From assembly GCF_002866025.1 (NCBI RefSeq), contig NZ_LNDE01000001.1, forward strand, positions 186,001-250,000: DNA of 64,000 nucleotides, in the 5' to 3' direction. Shown here one piece after another: positions 9,101 to 17,864 of this stretch (position 1 is its first letter; every line of letters begins with the position of its first letter). Under the pieces are notes generated by a model. The model ran no database searches. It was given only the letters and a program-made list of their open reading frames with translations, and was not told the DNA's origin. Origin of the DNA: Thermotoga sp. KOL6 (GTDB taxonomy: Bacteria > Thermotogota > Thermotogae > Thermotogales > Thermotogaceae). The position numbers were made by a program, and so were the translations under genes.

Positions 9101-9661
9101 AACATCCTTCACTCTGTCAAGATTGAGCTTCGTTCTTTCCAAGTTTACCTCTGTTTCCTTCTTCTTCTCTCTGTAGATAGAGATACCCGCCGCTTCTTCT
9201 AGGAGGAGTCGAAGTTCTTCAGGAGAAGCGTTGACGATTTTATCTATTTGGCCTTGGCCGACTATCGAATAAAAATCGACTCCAAGTCCTGTTCCTGCAA
9301 ATCGATCCCTGATATCCTTGAGTCTAACAGGAACACCATTCAGATAGTAAGTGTTTTCACCGGTTCTTTTCAATTCACGCGCAACCGTTATCCCTTCATC
9401 TCCGTCTTCGAAAACGAGCTCCACGTAGGCAGACCCTGAAGGAGGAAGATTTTCAGAACCGGAAAATATCATATCGAATTTTTCGCTTGCCCGCAGTTCC
9501 TTCTTCGATTGCTCACCGAAAACCCATTTTATGGCATCTATGATGTTGGATTTCCCACTTCCGTTCGGGCCAACTATGGCGGTGATTCGATCTGAAAAAG
9601 TAAGGGAAGAAGGCCTTCCGAAAGATTTGAAGCCTTTTAAAAAAAGTTTCCTCAATCTCAA
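6149..9661 (-). CDS. smc: Chromosome segregation ATPase SMC
   Basis: 1170 aa from TTG 9661. This start sits 3 nt after GGAGGGGATC and gives 'LRLRKLFLKGFKSFG', the usual SMC N-terminus; an in-frame ATG at 9694 would add 11 atypical residues. Walker A is 'GPNGSGKSNIIDAIKW'. Coiled coil I (about 165-480), the hinge (about 500-660, 'GRGAITGG') and coiled coil II (about 660-1010) precede the signature 'LSLLSGGEKALVGIAL' and Walker B 'YVLDEVDAPLDD'. SMC dimers with ScpA/ScpB extrude DNA loops and organise the origin; scpA/B are not adjacent. It is the first gene of a tightly packed minus-strand cluster. Confidence 0.97.
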   Translation of the reverse strand: MRLRKLFLKGFKSFGRPSSLTFSDRITAIVGPNGSGKSNIIDAIKWVFGEQSKKELRASEKFDMIFSGSENLPPSGSAYVELVFEDGDEGITVARELKRTGENTYYLNGVPVRLKDIRDRFAGTGLGVDFYSIVGQGQIDKIVNASPEELRLLLEEAAGISIYREKKKETEVNLERTKLNLDRVKDVLFERERQMKSLYLKAKRAERYKEYSSQLERLRRIYYGNVLKREKRKLEFYQEEERKTNEKIRGIQKELIELETRWSSLKNEFGEMDQEIDRYTKLLEDYKKRQNDLMEMKNLYSSKLANGENKYVEVSTRFEELERRREEYGKRLEEMEYIFKGVMGEYEQKASELSKLEKEKEILLSRFSEKEKEFLKIREEISSIEKQILKLENELLRIGEALEDLKKRKRMAENQISARTRELEEKKGEFKEISKRIEEFDEEERKLTEELNVTRERIEEIGRKIETLSHEIESLEKRSRELQFEKEMIERDIREYRGFSRAVRTVFEQRENFPGLIDVVTNLLEVEEKYSMAISVLLGGMSQNIVVKDVETAKSIVEFLKQNEAGRVTILPLDLIDGSFRKVPGLEKERGFVGYAVDLVKLPPNLEVVAGFLFGNSIVVETLDDAIRVKRKYNLSSRIATLDGELVSGRGAITGGREERTNNVFERRIRLKHIEGEIENIERTVLEKREELASLKTEQEDLKKQETIVQRELFELSKRSSSTKTILSEILRSINQIQEEIQNLEKLLAEYRAKENGFNARRERIFEDIDRLKEQKGILQKSLSEYSEELEKERKALDELNEKIFTLRVEVGSLLETKERYEKEMQDVRKAIERFGEEMDLLRNQLVDLEEEIEKYRRFIREHEREIEHLKKEMDDIFETMKLHRVGKEEKMRELQDVENRMNELKDEKEKLRNHLHQIELAMQESRLKISNVLGEFNGSEKEVEDLPDDKLEEIYKSMGDLENKIKYLGPVDLTAIDEYEKLRGEYEEILKQKEDLEEAKRKLEDIIEKTDREAESLLFDVYQRVNESFNRLISLLFFGGEGRISIISESKSILEAGFEISIRKPGRRDQKLSLLSGGEKALVGIALLFALMEIKPSPFYVLDEVDAPLDDYNAERFKRLLKENSKQTQFVVITHNKIVMEAADLLHGVTMVNGVSAIVPVEIEKILEV

Positions 9662-9732
9662 ACCGATCCCCTCCCATATGTTAGATTTTATCATCTTGAA
9701 GTGTTAAAATTAATGCGTGAGGAGGTGTAAAT

Positions 9733-10872
9733 ATGCAGTATAGGGATTTCGGAAGAACTGGTGTAAAAACGTCCCTTCTTGGGTTTGGAGCGATGAGACT
9801 TCCTATCGTGGGGGAGGATCATTCTCTAATCGATGAAGAAAAGGCTATTGAGATGATTCGCTATGCGATCGATCATGGTGTAAACTACGTTGATACCGCC
9901 TATCCCTATCATGGTGGAAACAGTGAAAAAGTCGTGGGAAAGGCATTGAAAGATGGGTATCGTGAGAAGGTTTTTCTTGCCACCAAATCTCCTGTATGGC
10001 AAGTGGAAAAGCATGAGGATTTTTACCGTTATCTTGACGAGCAGCTCGAAAAACTCCAGACCGATCACGTTGACATGTATCTCATGCATGCCCTCAACAA
10101 GGAAAGATGGGAGAAAATAAAAGCCTTAAGATTTTTTGAGTTCTATGAGAAAGCGAAAGCTCAAGGAAAGATTAAGTTTGCAGGCTTTTCTTTCCACGAC
10201 AAGTATCCTGTTTTCAAAGAGATCGTGGACGGTTATGATTGGAATTTCTGTCAAATTCAACTCAACTATATGGATGTCAATTATCAAGCTGGGTTGAGAG
10301 GGTTGAAATACGCTGGTTCCAAAGGATTGGCGGTTGTGATCATGGAGCCTCTCAAAGGTGGAAAGCTTGCAAGACTTCCCAAAAGGGTATTGGATATTCT
10401 CAATCGAAATGGCAAAAACTGGTCTGCTGTGGAATGGAGTTTCAGATGGATCGGTCACCATCCAGAGGTTTCTGTGATACTCAGCGGAATGAGTACACTA
10501 GAACAGGTGAAAGAAAACATTGAAATAATGAGTAAAATAGTTCCCAACAATCTTTCCGAAGAAGATCTGATGTTGATCGAGGAGGCAAAAAGAACACTCG
10601 AATCCTTCGCAGTTATAAATTGTACAGAGTGCGGATATTGTATGCCGTGTCCGAACGGAGTAGATATCCCTGGAAACTTCAGATTGTACAACGAGACCAT
10701 CATGTTCGAAGATTGGGAAGGTGGTAGAGGAACTTACAGATGGTTTGAGAGTCAGAAATCTGCCGCTTCTTTCTGTGTTGAGTGTGGCGAATGTCTCAGC
10801 AAATGTCCACAAAAACTTGACATTCCAAATCTCCTCAAAAAAGTTCACAAGGAGTTGTCAAAAGCGAGATGA
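9733..10872 (+). CDS. Aldo/keto reductase with C-terminal 4Fe-4S domain
   Basis: 379 aa. The N-terminal TIM barrel carries the aldo/keto reductase tetrad: Asp and Tyr in 'VNYVDTAYPYHGG', Lys in 'LATKSP', His in 'DMYLMHAL'. The C-terminus has two cysteine clusters, C-X2-C-X2-C-X3-C-P-like 'CTECGYCMPCPNGVDIP' and 'CVECGECLSKCPQKLDIP', typical of ferredoxin-linked members of this family in anaerobes. Substrate unknown; electrons may come from ferredoxin rather than NADPH. Start ATG 9733 after GAGGAGGTG. It is divergent from smc by 71 bp and its stop overlaps the GGDEF gene's start. Confidence 0.92.
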   Translation: MQYRDFGRTGVKTSLLGFGAMRLPIVGEDHSLIDEEKAIEMIRYAIDHGVNYVDTAYPYHGGNSEKVVGKALKDGYREKVFLATKSPVWQVEKHEDFYRYLDEQLEKLQTDHVDMYLMHALNKERWEKIKALRFFEFYEKAKAQGKIKFAGFSFHDKYPVFKEIVDGYDWNFCQIQLNYMDVNYQAGLRGLKYAGSKGLAVVIMEPLKGGKLARLPKRVLDILNRNGKNWSAVEWSFRWIGHHPEVSVILSGMSTLEQVKENIEIMSKIVPNNLSEEDLMLIEEAKRTLESFAVINCTECGYCMPCPNGVDIPGNFRLYNETIMFEDWEGGRGTYRWFESQKSAASFCVECGECLSKCPQKLDIPNLLKKVHKELSKAR

Positions 10873-12866
10873 AACTTGCTCGTTGGATAATTCTCTTTCT
10901 GGGCATCATACTCATTTTTCTGTACAACTTGTTGAGTGGCACACCTTTACAAGTCAATCTGGATGTTCGGTGGGGAGAGATACTTTCCAGATCGATATTT
11001 CTTTTTGCGGCCTTCCTTTTGAACATCTTGTTTGCGAAGATCGATATGAACGTAGCTTTCTGGGGTTCTTTCCTTCTCTTTTTAGGAGCTTGGGAGCACT
11101 TTTTAGAAATTTTTTATCTCTTTCCGAATTGGATCGATATGTTGAAGATACTTCTCTACACGGCTGGTTCAGTGTTTATATTCGTGGAGATGTTCAAAAT
11201 ACTTTTGAAAGCAAAAAAGCTTCTCATCATGTTCAAAGGGCTTTTTCAAGAGAACAACGACATGGTCTTCTTCTACACTCCAGAAGGAAAAATCGTTGAG
11301 GTGAACCCCATTACAGAAAGGTTTCTCAAATATAAAAAAGAGGAATTGATCGGAAAAAATATCGAAGAAATAGCATGCCAAAACAGTGAAGATTCTTCAG
11401 CGAGAACTATTAATCTTTTTCAATTAAAAGATGCGTTTTTCATACCGGAGAAGATTTTTTTAAGCAAAGATGGAGAGATGCTTTTGTGTGAAAGCAAGAT
11501 AATTCCTTTGTACGAAGGAAAGCAATTGATTTTGATACAAGAAATCGCAAGACCGATTATTGAAAGAAAAAAAGCGGAAGAACAACTGAAAGAAGAACGA
11601 AAAAAATTTCTTGCTTACTTCAACTCTCTCCCCATTCTAGGTATCATCTTGAATTATGACGGCACAGTAGCGTCAATAAACGAGACGGCCCGATCGTTTC
11701 TGGGAATAGACGTAGGAGCCAATTGGTTCGAAAAATTCCCCGAGAGTTTTCCACAGGAGATCCTCGAAAAAGCATTCAGAGAAAAGGTTGTTTACGAGGG
11801 AAATATCAGCACCAAAAAAGGTGAAAGAATTGTAAAATGGTTTTTCATACCCCTTAAAGGACAGTTATTATTGGCTGGTATAGATATCACTGAAGAGACT
11901 AGTAATCTGAGAAATCTCGAGAGAGACAGGAAATTCTACGATCTTCTCTTGAAAATTTCTGGGAATCTCCTTTCACTTGGCTGGAGCAATCTAGTGATAA
12001 AAGAATACTTTCCTTTGATCAGCGAAGTTTTCGAGGCAGAAAGCATGGCATTTTATGAAAAAGAAGACGGTATCCTTACTCTGAAGATCGCCTACAAAGG
12101 GGTGTTTGACTCTATCATATCGGATGTTCCAAAAGAAATCCACTTCTCCCATGGTATTTTGAACATACCCCTTGAATACGAAAGTGATATCTTCGCTTTG
12201 TTTTTAATCAAATACAAAGCGATTTCTAAAGAGATCATTGAAATTGCGGAAATTTTCAAAAATCAGCTTGAGTTGATTTATTGGAAGTTGAAAGGTGAAG
12301 AGAGAATTCTCTGGCTCGCTGAGCACGATCCATTGACACAGCTTTACAACAGGAAAGCGTTCGAAAGCAGACTGGCTTATCTGATAAATCTGTCGAAAAG
12401 ATATGGGAGGAAACTCTCCTTTGTGTTCATAGACCTCGACAACTTCAAGAAAGTGAACGACACAATGGGACATCTTATAGGAGACCAGGTTTTGAAGGAA
12501 TTTGCAAAAATTCTTTCTTTGCAGATGAGGAAATCTGATATCGCTGGAAGGCTTGGTGGCGATGAATTTGGACTGGTTCTTCCTGAGACTGACTATAATG
12601 GTGCGGAAAAACTGATGAACCGATTACAAGAAATACTAGAAAAACCTCTCAAAGTGAATGGAAAAGAATTCAAAATAGATTTCAGCTACGGAATAAGTAT
12701 GTTTCCTGACGACGGTGAAAATATTGAGGAGCTCCTAAAAACAGCCGATGAAAGGATGTACACGAATAAATTCAAAAAGAAGGGGGAAAGAAGATATGTC
12801 CGACAGGCCAAGGAGATACAAGATATTCATGGAAAAAAAGAAGAGGATAGCTCTCATCGCACATGA
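10869..12866 (+). CDS. Membrane PAS-GGDEF diguanylate cyclase
   Basis: 665 aa. About four transmembrane helices (residues 5-115) are followed by a PAS domain (about 122-230, '[22 protein letters not shown]'), a second PAS-like region (about 245-350) and a GAF-like region (about 355-480). The C-terminal GGDEF domain carries the intact 'GGDEF' at about 563 and the inhibitory RxxD (R-K-S-D) five residues before it. It should make c-di-GMP in response to an internal signal and be feedback-inhibited. The first ATG overlaps the previous stop (ATGA). Its last 24 codons overlap the mgsA start. Confidence 0.92.
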   Translation: MKLARWIILFLGIILIFLYNLLSGTPLQVNLDVRWGEILSRSIFLFAAFLLNILFAKIDMNVAFWGSFLLFLGAWEHFLEIFYLFPNWIDMLKILLYTAGSVFIFVEMFKILLKAKKLLIMFKGLFQENNDMVFFYTPEGKIVEVNPITERFLKYKKEELIGKNIEEIACQNSEDSSARTINLFQLKDAFFIPEKIFLSKDGEMLLCESKIIPLYEGKQLILIQEIARPIIERKKAEEQLKEERKKFLAYFNSLPILGIILNYDGTVASINETARSFLGIDVGANWFEKFPESFPQEILEKAFREKVVYEGNISTKKGERIVKWFFIPLKGQLLLAGIDITEETSNLRNLERDRKFYDLLLKISGNLLSLGWSNLVIKEYFPLISEVFEAESMAFYEKEDGILTLKIAYKGVFDSIISDVPKEIHFSHGILNIPLEYESDIFALFLIKYKAISKEIIEIAEIFKNQLELIYWKLKGEERILWLAEHDPLTQLYNRKAFESRLAYLINLSKRYGRKLSFVFIDLDNFKKVNDTMGHLIGDQVLKEFAKILSLQMRKSDIAGRLGGDEFGLVLPETDYNGAEKLMNRLQEILEKPLKVNGKEFKIDFSYGISMFPDDGENIEELLKTADERMYTNKFKKKGERRYVRQAKEIQDIHGKKEEDSSHRT

Positions 12867-13290
12867 CAGAAGGAAAAGAGACCTTTTGGAGTGGGTGAGT
12901 TTCAATCTAGGAACTTTGTCACAACATGAGCTGTACGCCACCGGTACAACGGGCGCCCTTCTCCAAGAAAAGCTCGGTTTGAGGGTCCACCGATTAAAAA
13001 GCGGGCCCCTCGGTGGAGACCAACAAATAGGAGCGATGATAGCCGAGGGAAAAATAGATGTTCTCATCTTTTTCTGGGATCCTCTGGAACCACAAGCTCA
13101 CGATGTGGATGTAAAAGCTCTTATCAGGATAGCGACTGTGTACAACATTCCTGTTGCTATAACAAGATCCACGGCAGATTTTCTCATCTCTTCTCCTCTC
13201 ATGAACGATGTATACGAGAAAATACAAATAGACTATGAAGAGGAGTTGGAAAAAAGAATCAGAAAAGTCGTTGAAGGGAAGGAGGATTAA
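12796..13290 (+). CDS. mgsA: Methylglyoxal synthase
   Basis: 164 aa. The family landmarks are present: '[16 protein letters not shown]' at the N-terminus, the phosphate-binding 'ATGTTGALL', '[12 protein letters not shown]', and '[21 protein letters not shown]', which contains the catalytic Asp region and conserved His. The enzyme converts dihydroxyacetone phosphate to methylglyoxal and phosphate, a glycolytic bypass. I chose ATG 12796, 9 nt after GGGGG; the frame also opens at 12748 inside the GGDEF gene and at 12829. The stop overlaps that of the convergent zinc-ribbon gene. Confidence 0.95.
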   Translation: MSDRPRRYKIFMEKKKRIALIAHDRRKRDLLEWVSFNLGTLSQHELYATGTTGALLQEKLGLRVHRLKSGPLGGDQQIGAMIAEGKIDVLIFFWDPLEPQAHDVDVKALIRIATVYNIPVAITRSTADFLISSPLMNDVYEKIQIDYEEELEKRIRKVVEGKED

Positions 13291-13493
13291 CTACAACCAG
13301 AACATCCCCCACAGTTTCCGCCACACGAAGAAGAACTTGTGCCTCCTTGAACGGTGAAAGGAACTTTTTTGTACACCCTTTCTTTTTCTTTGGAATTACA
13401 TTTAGGGCATTTTGCCTCTCCAATTTTGCTGTAAAATGTGAATATCGTGTAGACTTCTCCACAGTTTTTGCATTTGAAAGTGTAAGTGGGCAT
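13287..13493 (-). CDS. FmdB-family zinc ribbon protein
   Basis: 68 aa: '[18 protein letters not shown]' followed by '[18 protein letters not shown]' gives the two C-X2-C zinc knuckles of the FmdB/CxxC_CXXC_SSSS family. The tail is rich in Cys, Gly and Ser ('[12 protein letters not shown]'), as common in family members. The function of these small putative regulators is poorly known. It lies 4 bp downstream of the permease gene on the same strand and probably shares its transcript. Confidence 0.85.
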   Translation of the reverse strand: MPTYTFKCKNCGEVYTIFTFYSKIGEAKCPKCNSKEKERVYKKVPFTVQGGTSSSSCGGNCGGCSGCS

Positions 13494-13497
13494 CGTT

Positions 13498-14463
13498 TTA
13501 TCCCTCCATCACATAGTGTTTCCAGTAATTCTTTAGGAATATCAGAAAAGGAAGTGCTATGAGAACACCACCAAAACTGAAAAGATCCCCAAGAACGAGT
13601 ATGGTGATCAGTATGATGAACCAATGGATATTAAGAGCGTTACTCTGTATCTTCGGTGCGAGTACCCACATCTCCAACTGATTAGCAGCCACAAGAATTA
13701 TAGTCCCTATCAAAAGACCGTTCAAGCCGTGTACAGAGAACGCCAGCATTAAAAGTGGTATGGCTGAGATTATAACACCAAGATAAGGAACGAAATCTGT
13801 TACAAAAGCGAGCATTCCTAAAAAGAAGGCGCTGGGGATTTTGAACAAAAACGCTCCAAGTCCCACAAAAACGCCTACAAATATCGCGACAAGCACTTGT
13901 CCCCCTACGAATCTCTCGAACTCTTTGTAAGTTTCTACCATAAATCGTTTCCCGTCTTCAGGATCTTTCGGAAAGAGATAGAACACGTTTTCATTGATGA
14001 GCCTCTTGATAGATGACACGATAAAAGTTGTGATGACTATAACCACAGCAGATGTTATGAAAGATGGCACGTAGCCGATGATTTTGTTCACAAGGGAAAG
14101 AGCACCTTCGGAAAAGGAAGCACTGAGATTACTGAGGAGAGAAGTTATCCAATCAGGTATTTCCAAATTACCAAGTCCTGTTCTGATCTTATCTATCTCT
14201 GAAAAGACCTTCTGCGCTTCTTTAACGACGACAGGGAAGAAATTAACGGCGGAGTACGCAATCATCAGGAACACAAGGACGTTTGCGACAATTCTTGGGA
14301 GTGAAGATGGCTTCTTCATGAAAACGCCAAAGAATTTAGCCACATAATCAACGATTATGGATAGGTACAGACCCATGATCAAAGCGGTTATAATGAATGG
14401 GGAGAGCTTTGCCAACACCAAAAACATAATCAAATACAAAAGCGCAAAATGTTTGTTTTTCAC
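13498..14463 (-). CDS. AI-2E/PerM-family membrane permease
   Basis: 321 aa from GTG 14463, which follows AAAGGAGTG; the frame extends upstream without a ribosome site. About eight hydrophobic segments are visible, with the family's 'ILVAANQLEMWVLAPKIQS' and the final 'GDLFSFGGVLIALP' stretch. Members export diverse solutes (autoinducer-2, Na+ coupled antiport in some), and the substrate here cannot be assigned. It is divergent from the acyltransferase gene with only 43 bp between starts, so their promoters must overlap. Confidence 0.88.
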   Translation of the reverse strand: MKNKHFALLYLIMFLVLAKLSPFIITALIMGLYLSIIVDYVAKFFGVFMKKPSSLPRIVANVLVFLMIAYSAVNFFPVVVKEAQKVFSEIDKIRTGLGNLEIPDWITSLLSNLSASFSEGALSLVNKIIGYVPSFITSAVVIVITTFIVSSIKRLINENVFYLFPKDPEDGKRFMVETYKEFERFVGGQVLVAIFVGVFVGLGAFLFKIPSAFFLGMLAFVTDFVPYLGVIISAIPLLMLAFSVHGLNGLLIGTIILVAANQLEMWVLAPKIQSNALNIHWFIILITILVLGDLFSFGGVLIALPFLIFLKNYWKHYVMEG

Positions 14464-14506
14464 TGTTTCACTCCTTTCGATATTTATTTTATCAGAGGTG
14501 AGAAAT

Positions 14507-15517
14507 GTGGAATCACTGAAAGGCCTTTTGATTCTTTTTGTTGTATCTGCACACGCCATAATGAGCGTCTATGAAGATCTAACTCCTTTTCTCCCTGTTT
14601 TACGATTCATGGGACCTTGCGTTTTTGTTTTCGTATATCTCTTTGGTTACTCTCAAGGAAAAGTGAAAAAGAATCCTCTGAAAATTTTGAAAAAAGCGCT
14701 CATGTTTTTTCTTTTTTATTCGTTTTGGGCGTCTCTTTCTTTTTTGCTGTACACAACGCTCGGTGGTAGATACTCCGAAGTTTGGACCACACAAAGAGTT
14801 TTCAATATAAATGACTCTCTTTTGAAAAAGTACCTGATCACTCTTTTTTCTTTCACAGGATCCTGGCAGTACTACTTTGTCTTTGTCTTCCTCGTCTTGG
14901 TCATTCTTTCGATCTTAATAAACAATCCTGTGAAAATTTTCCCGCTCTCATTGATTGGAGCCCTTTTAAATTCGGCTTTTGTGAGTTTTTGGTTTTTAAC
15001 CAAAGACAAACTCTTACCTCCCATTGAAGGAGCTTTTATTACCTATCTTAGCCCTGTCCATTGGTCTTTTCCCTATTTGCTTGGATACAGAGACGCTTAT
15101 AAGGGAGAGCGCCCCTCTTTGAAAAAGAGAGTTCTGTTTTTTTACGCGGTATTTCTTATAGTTGGTTCTTTGGAATATTGGAACGCGTATCGAAAATTTC
15201 ATTCTCTTGTTGGAATCGATCAATTTTCTTTACTTGGAATCGCTCTTGGAATCTACAGTGTGGGCATCTTTTACTGGATTGCACAGAAGATGAATTTTCG
15301 CGTTTTGAGGAAAGTAGGAAGATATTCTTTCTTACTCTTTATGATACACATGCCGTTCCAATGGATGGTGTACGTGTTTTTAGACACTTTCATTGATCTT
15401 CCAAGATTTCTCTGGGTGATACTCATGGTAACATTTTCTGTGATGATGATGGATATTCTTTTGAAAATCTCTCGGCATCTTCCAAAAGCTGTAAGAAAAT
15501 TGATCGTAGGAGTTTAA
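14507..15517 (+). CDS. Membrane acyltransferase 3 family protein
   Basis: 336 aa from GTG 14507, 6 nt after GAGGTG. About ten transmembrane helices. The start 'VESLKGLLILFVVSAHAIM' with a His in the first helix, and later 'SPVHWSFPYLLGY' and 'GRYSFLLFMIHMPFQW', are typical of acyltransferase 3 (OafA-like) enzymes that O-acylate surface sugars from the cytoplasmic side. The target polymer is not evident. It is the last backbone gene before the tRNA-Asn and accessory island. Confidence 0.82.
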   Translation: MESLKGLLILFVVSAHAIMSVYEDLTPFLPVLRFMGPCVFVFVYLFGYSQGKVKKNPLKILKKALMFFLFYSFWASLSFLLYTTLGGRYSEVWTTQRVFNINDSLLKKYLITLFSFTGSWQYYFVFVFLVLVILSILINNPVKIFPLSLIGALLNSAFVSFWFLTKDKLLPPIEGAFITYLSPVHWSFPYLLGYRDAYKGERPSLKKRVLFFYAVFLIVGSLEYWNAYRKFHSLVGIDQFSLLGIALGIYSVGIFYWIAQKMNFRVLRKVGRYSFLLFMIHMPFQWMVYVFLDTFIDLPRFLWVILMVTFSVMMMDILLKISRHLPKAVRKLIVGV

Positions 15518-15526
15518 ACCACCCCC

Positions 15527-15555
15527 TTGAAATCCCTCGAATCATATAGTACAAT
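15527..15555 (+). promoter_or_regulatory. Promoter of tRNA-Asn copy 1
   Basis: TTGAAA (15527-15532) and TACAAT (15550-15555) with a 17-bp spacer, 13 bp before the tRNA. It is well placed to drive the first tRNA-Asn copy. Confidence 0.75.
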
Positions 15556-15568
15556 TATCCCTGGAGGT

Positions 15569-15644
15569 TCCGGCGTAGCTCAATCGGTAGAGCGCCTGGC
15601 TGTTAACCAGGTGGTTGCAGGTTCGAGTCCTGCCGCCGTTGCCA
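15569..15644 (+). tRNA. tRNA-Asn (GTT), copy 1 with damaged acceptor stem
   Basis: 76 nt with D, anticodon (GTT) and T stems identical to copy 2 at 21764. The acceptor 5' strand is TCCGGCG, but the 3' strand reads CGCCGTT instead of CGCCGGA, so the first two pairs (1-72 and 2-71) are lost. The discriminator G and encoded CCA remain. It still has a good promoter. It may be a pseudo-tRNA produced by recombination at the tRNA 3' end, or it may still function poorly. Confidence 0.85.
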
Positions 15645-15737
15645 TAGCCATCATTTTGTACGCGGTGGAATCATATCGACCTGAGATAGTTACTAAGAGA
15701 TCTTTGAACTCCCAAGAATTTAACAAGTAACCCTGTA

Positions 15738-15866
15738 TTCAATTCAATGGTATGCTCGTCGGCGAAATTTGGGCGAGCGTAAGCGAGTCACATATCCGCC
15801 TGTTATATGACCAGAACGGAGTGAGGGCGAGGAGCGAAGCGACGAAGCGTTGCGAAGAGCGGGTAC
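15738..15866 (-). repeat. attC-like imperfect palindrome, copy 1 (degenerate)
   Basis: Follows the stop of the PH-like pseudogene. In gene sense, CATATAAC-AGGCGGATATG corresponds to the R''-L'' end of copies 2 and 3 (ACTTAAC-A-GCGGGTAT), and GCATACC near 15752 is the opposite arm. The outer arm is degraded. The internal GCGAGC/GCTCGC hairpin (15771-15787) is retained. Confidence 0.5.
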
Positions 15867-16182
15867 TCATTTTACATCTACTCCTCTATTTCTTAATTCG
15901 CGTATTGCACCATCTAAATCATCAAATACTACAAGATGATTTCTGAACATACCCTTTTTTAGAACGACTTTTAATGCTTCGGTTCTTGGAGGACATTTCC
16001 CCCATCTGATAACATCCCAAGATATTCTTCCGCCACGATATATTTCTCTGCTGATAGACTCAATATTCTTAAATTTGTAAAATTTTTACAATACCGCGGA
16101 GAAATGTAATCAAAATACCATCATCTGTTATCGTGCTTTTATATCCAAATACATAACCAATATTTGGATCCGGAAATTTCAT
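15867..16182 (-). pseudogene. Frameshifted small protein, PH-domain-like
   Basis: Three reading-frame pieces join into a roughly 105-residue protein. 'MKFPDPNIGYVFGYKS' continues to residue 34 and stops at a frameshift near 16080; 'FKNIESISREIYRGGR' continues in a second frame to about 15985; the end, 'KGMFRNHLVVFDDLDGAI', is in a third. The strand order and short beta-rich pattern suggest a bacterial PH-like domain, but I do not recognise a named family. A ribosome site AGGAGGG precedes it. Two frameshifts make it non-functional. It is flanked by attC-like copies 1 and 2. Confidence 0.6.
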
Positions 16183-16239
16183 AATTCATATCCCTCCTGT
16201 AAGTTTGAATACCGAATTATTCCGCTCTGAGCAATGTCG

Positions 16240-16314
16240 CCTAACGTTCTGGGGGTATGCGAAACCCGTAATAGTTTGGGTGAGTGACGTCGAACCGCAT
16301 ACCCGCTGTTAAGT
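16240..16314 (-). repeat. attC-like palindrome, copy 2
   Basis: 75 bp. In gene sense it runs from ACTTAAC (RYYYAAC box) to GTTAGGC (GTTRRRY box, the canonical integron core). Inside is a perfect 9-bp inverted repeat GGGTATGCG/CGCATACCC, separated by unpaired bases. It sits directly after the last gene of the Cas-like operon, with the same orientation relative to that gene as the other copies. Between the stop and the palindrome lies a GGTGC-GAA-GCACC hairpin also resembling copy 3. Confidence 0.65.
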
Positions 16315-16368
16315 GACCCCGATAGGGGCAAGGTGCGAAGCACCGCAGAGTGCCCAAGTCTGCCGATA

Positions 16369-17283
16369 TTATATATTGACTCCAACATCTACTTTACCAG
16401 CTCCTCTACTTTTTTGTCCACCTAATTCTCTTATATTATTTATTGCTGGAATTAGTACTTCTTCAATTAGAATTTTCGCTCTTTTTTTCTTATCAGTTTC
16501 TCTCCAACTTTCCAACCATTTATCAATTATCACACCATCAATCTTTCTTGCATCACCAAACTGTATTCCCTGCATTTCCAATACCGGTTCGGAGATTACA
16601 ATGCTTATATTGCCCTTAAATACTGTTCCCGGTTTTACTTGTTCACCCTCAACTTTTGCACCAGGGGCTGCAGTCTCTGTTTTTCTATCAATTCTTATAT
16701 TTGTCTGGTCTATTACACTACCCTCACTTTCAGGATAGAAATTGCTAAATCTCAAGAATCCCATTAGACCAGCAGATCCCATAAAATAACATACAGGACA
16801 GATTCCAACATTTTGATCATTTATTTTAGGAATCCATATTTTATCATTATCAACACCAATTTGGCACCCTGCAATTTCTTTGTTTCCCAATTTTGCCTTT
16901 TTTCTATATTTCCCCAAGTTAATTAACTCTTCCTCAGCCTTTGTCGGTCTCGGAGATGGAATACAGGGCTTTAGTAGATTTTTTTTATTATCAGGTATAT
17001 TAAATAGCTGTGCAAATTCATCAATTTTTTCAATAAATAGCAACTCTAACTGATGTCTCAATGCTCCTTTAAAGCTTGTTGCCGGTATTACAGGAGTTCT
17101 ATCCACTTTAAAAACAGCACCCTTTTTCTCAGTCAATGGAGATGGCGCTGCACCAATATGTAAAAAGCTATCTTCAGCAACCTCTATTTTTACTGGAAGC
17201 TCCAAGACTCTCATTTTTCCTTCTCTTTTCATTTTAAATTCCTTTTCTTCTCCACCAACTTCTATTTTCATTATCTCACTCAT
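16369..17283 (-). CDS. RAMP protein, Cas7 (Csm3/Csx7)-like
   Basis: 304 aa from ATG 17283 after GGGAGGTGAT. Family signs: 'VIPATSFKGALRHQLELLF', matching the IPGSSLKGALR block of Csm3-type Cas7 proteins; the Cys-bearing 'ICPVCYFMGSAGLMGFLRF'; and the C-terminal glycine-rich loop 'LGGQKSRGAGKVDV'. Cas7 subunits form the backbone that holds crRNA in type III effectors. The residue where Csm3 has its catalytic Asp (GVD before the IPGSS block) appears to read GAV here, so RNA cleavage may be lost; this is a by-eye alignment. Last gene of the four-gene operon, followed by attC-like copy 2. Confidence 0.82.
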   Translation of the reverse strand: MSEIMKIEVGGEEKEFKMKREGKMRVLELPVKIEVAEDSFLHIGAAPSPLTEKKGAVFKVDRTPVIPATSFKGALRHQLELLFIEKIDEFAQLFNIPDNKKNLLKPCIPSPRPTKAEEELINLGKYRKKAKLGNKEIAGCQIGVDNDKIWIPKINDQNVGICPVCYFMGSAGLMGFLRFSNFYPESEGSVIDQTNIRIDRKTETAAPGAKVEGEQVKPGTVFKGNISIVISEPVLEMQGIQFGDARKIDGVIIDKWLESWRETDKKKRAKILIEEVLIPAINNIRELGGQKSRGAGKVDVGVNI

Positions 17284-17864
17284 TCTATCACCTCCCAATA
17301 TTTTGTTAATGAATCAATTTTCCTTACGAAATATGCTATTTCTTCTGAGGAAATTCCTGCTGTATAAAGTTCTTTAACATATTCGAGGACTTTCTCCAAT
17401 GCTTTATTTCGTGGATAAGAGGTTCTTTTTATTTTATCAACAAAATAATGTTCAACGACAGAAATATCATATCTCTCAATAACTCTTCCATACTGATCCA
17501 TATTAGGCAATTTACACTCTACCACGCCATACCACTCCAGCTTTTCAAATAATTGTTTTAAAAGATGTGGTTTACTTTCAAATGCTGATTTTAACCATTT
17601 TGCTCGTTGCTTTAGCTCCTTAATTCTATCGTGACGCCATCTATTAGATCTTCCTTCTTGATTCTCTATTTCCCTAATTCTGCTGTTAATTTTCTCTATA
17701 AATTCATCCTTCCTACCTTCATTAAATAATCTCTCCAGTTCTTCCCAGCTCCTTCCTTCAAAGAGTTTTGGAATAGGTTCCCTTGTATCCCTATCATATG
17801 GACTATCAAATATTTCTCTATCATTCAACACTTTTTTAAATACTTCATCCATCTTACTCATCAT
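17280..17864 (-). CDS. Helical protein of the Cas-like operon, possible small subunit
   Basis: 194 aa, almost entirely charged helix with no recognisable domain. It lies between Cas5-like and Cas7-like genes, overlapping the former by 11 bp and the latter by a few bases, with a clear GGAGGTGA ribosome site. In type III operons this position is often taken by the helical small subunit Cas11 (Csm2/Cmr5), but those are usually nearer 120-150 aa, so the identity is inferred from context only. Confidence 0.6.
   Translation of the reverse strand: MMSKMDEVFKKVLNDREIFDSPYDRDTREPIPKLFEGRSWEELERLFNEGRKDEFIEKINSRIREIENQEGRSNRWRHDRIKELKQRAKWLKSAFESKPHLLKQLFEKLEWYGVVECKLPNMDQYGRVIERYDISVVEHYFVDKIKRTSYPRNKALEKVLEYVKELYTAGISSEEIAYFVRKIDSLTKYWEVIE

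Noticed and set aside
9661-9694. Upstream ATG of smc adding 11 residues
   Set aside because: No ribosome site before ATG 9694, whereas TTG 9661 follows GGAGGGGATC and gives the standard SMC N-terminus.
15527-15730. Plus-strand open frame covering tRNA-Asn copy 1
   Set aside because: The frame is made of promoter and tRNA sequence; no ribosome site, and the RNA gene explains the conservation.
16313-16738. 141-codon plus-strand open frame across the end of the Cas7-like gene
   Set aside because: Mirror of the RAMP gene on the minus strand, with hydrophobic low-complexity translation.
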